Assembly: GCA_027452045.1 (NCBI GenBank)
Contig: DAIDHH010000062.1
Span: 1 to 33,802, forward strand
Length of the DNA: 33,802 bases
Direction of reading: 5' to 3'
Source of the DNA: Gammaproteobacteria bacterium
GTDB lineage: Bacteria > Pseudomonadota > Gammaproteobacteria > Steroidobacterales > Steroidobacteraceae
Under the pieces are notes generated by a model. It saw nothing but the letters and a program-made list of their open reading frames with translations, searched no databases and had not been told where the DNA came from. This document shows positions 32,869 to 33,802 of the stretch, in pieces. The stretch's first letter is position 1. Each line of letters opens with the position of its first letter. The position numbers were made by a program, and so were the translations under genes.

Positions 32869-33627
32869 ATGCAGATCGACCTCGCGAACACGAACGCACT
32901 CGTCACGGGCGCGAGCCGCGGCATAGGCGCAGCCATCGCCCGCGCAATGGGCAGGGCCGGCGCGCGGGTCGCGGTGCACTACCACAGCCAACGAGACCAG
33001 GCGGACACCCTGGCGGCGGAAATCGGGCAGCGCGCGCAGACGTTTCAGGCGGACCTCGGCGATGCCGATGCCTGTGTCTCGCTATGGAAGGCCGTGACGG
33101 AGCGCTTCGGACGGATTCACACGCTGGTCAACAACGCCGGAATCGCCCTCTCCTGCCCGCCCGAGGGCGACATCACCGGCTGGGTGCGGGGATGGGACGC
33201 GACGATGGCAGTGAATCTGCGCGCCCCGGGCATTCTCTCGAAGCTTGCCGTCCAGCACTTCATCGAGCACGGCGGCGGCCGGATCATCAACATCTCTTCG
33301 CGCGCGGCCTTTCGCGGCGATCAGCCACCCTACCTCGCCTATGCCGCATCGAAGGCGGGACTCGTGGCGCTGACGCGATCCCTGGCCCGCGGCTTCGGCA
33401 AATCCGGCGTGCTCGCCTTCAATGTGGCGCCCGGATTTACGCGCACGGAAATGGCGGAGGATTTTATCCGCCAGTATGGAGAGGATTACGCCTGCGGCGA
33501 CATCGCGCTCTCGCGCCTGACGGAGCCGGCGGATATCGCCCCGATCGTCACGTTCCTCGCGAGCGGCCTTGCCGATCACGCAACCGGCTGCACCATCGAT
33601 GTGAACGCGGGCTCCTACGTACACTGA
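32869..33627 (+). CDS. Short-chain dehydrogenase/reductase (FabG-like)
   Basis: 252 residues, classical SDR length. The cofactor motif is TGASRGIG (about 13-20), followed by LVNNAGIAL, catalytic Ser in IINISSRAAF and Tyr-x3-Lys in AYAASK. Later landmarks are FNVAPGFTRTEMAEDF and FLASGLADHATGCTIDVNAG. The fold and motifs fit NAD(P)H-dependent 3-oxoacyl-ACP reductase-like enzymes, but the substrate cannot be assigned. No strong Shine-Dalgarno is seen. The gene is divergent from the amyloid-like operon, with about 300 nt of shared upstream DNA, and converges with tRNA-Pro. Confidence 0.93.
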   Translation: MQIDLANTNALVTGASRGIGAAIARAMGRAGARVAVHYHSQRDQADTLAAEIGQRAQTFQADLGDADACVSLWKAVTERFGRIHTLVNNAGIALSCPPEGDITGWVRGWDATMAVNLRAPGILSKLAVQHFIEHGGGRIINISSRAAFRGDQPPYLAYAASKAGLVALTRSLARGFGKSGVLAFNVAPGFTRTEMAEDFIRQYGEDYACGDIALSRLTEPADIAPIVTFLASGLADHATGCTIDVNAGSYVH

Positions 33628-33634
33628 TCGGGAT

Positions 33635-33676
33635 GACGAGGGCGCAAGCCATCGTCACTCGATTGTGCCCATCGTC
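33635..33676. terminator. Hairpin between the SDR gene and tRNA-Pro
   Basis: Arms 33635-33647 and 33663-33676 pair almost fully (one bulge, one G-T pair) with a 15-nt loop. It follows the SDR stop by 7 nt and, on the other strand, the tRNA 3' end by 10 nt. No T-run. Confidence 0.45.
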
Positions 33677-33686
33677 TCGATTGGAT

Positions 33687-33763
33687 TGGTCGGGGCGCCG
33701 AGATTTGAACTCGGGACCCCTTGCACCCCATGCAAGTGCGCTACCAGGCTGCGCCACGCCCCG
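33687..33763 (-). tRNA. tRNA-Pro (anticodon GGG)
   Basis: 77 nt with encoded CCA. The acceptor stem is CGGGGCG with CGCCCCG, discriminator A. The anticodon stem CTTGC/GCAAG has loop ATGGGGT. The T-loop is TTCAAAT. Confidence 0.96.
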
Positions 33764-33802
33764 ACCCTGAGCCTTTCGGCCGATTGACTGACTGACGCGA
33801 GT

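Noticed and set aside
33548-33757. 69-residue minus-strand frame beginning MAQPGSALAWGARG
   Set aside because: It is the translated tRNA-Pro gene, a known annotation artefact.
16613-33763. Genomic island bounded by two tRNA genes
   Set aside because: No integrase, no direct repeats of a tRNA 3' end and no composition break; many genes between look ancestral.

Overview
The window is GC-rich, densely packed proteobacterial chromosome. An sucA-sucB-lpd cluster, a RelA-type (p)ppGpp synthetase, a FecI/FecR/TonB-receptor signalling set, a VpsR-like enhancer-binding protein and CCA-encoding tRNA genes point to a gammaproteobacterium, perhaps of the Xanthomonadales/Nevskiales type. The taxonomic guess is inference. 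No phage, transposase, CRISPR or rRNA is visible.

Layout: (1) 1-4159, minus strand: an XRE regulator, an ECF sigma factor, a FecR-type anti-sigma protein and a TonB-dependent receptor with an STN signalling domain that runs off the left edge. (2) 4570-5621: a hypothetical protein convergent with an internally shortened YebC-family protein; their stop codons share one CTAG. (3) 5725-7845: relA, facing the 2-oxoglutarate dehydrogenase genes lpd, sucB and sucA (7973-13521, minus) across a hairpin. (4) 13664-16430: a DUF5658 membrane protein, a secreted phosphoesterase/phospholipase C and a small orphan frame. (5) tRNA-Arg(CCT), a DUF2189 membrane protein and two membrane diguanylate cyclases (16613-20359). 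(6) 20480-25861: a small hypothetical, a CHRD protein, a 1086-residue secreted Asp-box (BNR/sortilin-like) protein, an SRAP/YedK protein and a small zinc-ribbon protein. (7) 26111-32569: a Fap-like functional-amyloid/biofilm locus. (8) An SDR oxidoreductase and tRNA-Pro(GGG).

Region 7 is the most interesting. On the plus strand a VpsR-like sigma-54 activator with an intact GAFTGA loop is translationally coupled to an outer-membrane beta-barrel. Converging on it is a minus-strand operon: a 572-residue Thr/Asn- then Gly-rich secreted repeat protein, a 167-residue secreted protein, a C39-peptidase-like protein with its Cys-His-Asp triad, and an Ala/Ser-rich secreted protein. The three structural products share a C-terminal QN-x6-[IV]-Q motif, and two carry a double-glycine-like motif that might be recognised by the C39 protein. 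The operon is preceded by a near-consensus sigma-54 promoter (complement 32666-32681). About 110 bp upstream of its predicted start site lies a palindrome sharing the 9-mer ACATGTTTC with the region upstream of the activator gene. A working model is c-di-GMP (two GGDEF proteins 6-8 kb away), then the VpsR-like activator, then sigma-54, then export and assembly of an amyloid-like matrix fibre. The Fap assignment rests on gene types, order and motifs read by eye, not on a database search.
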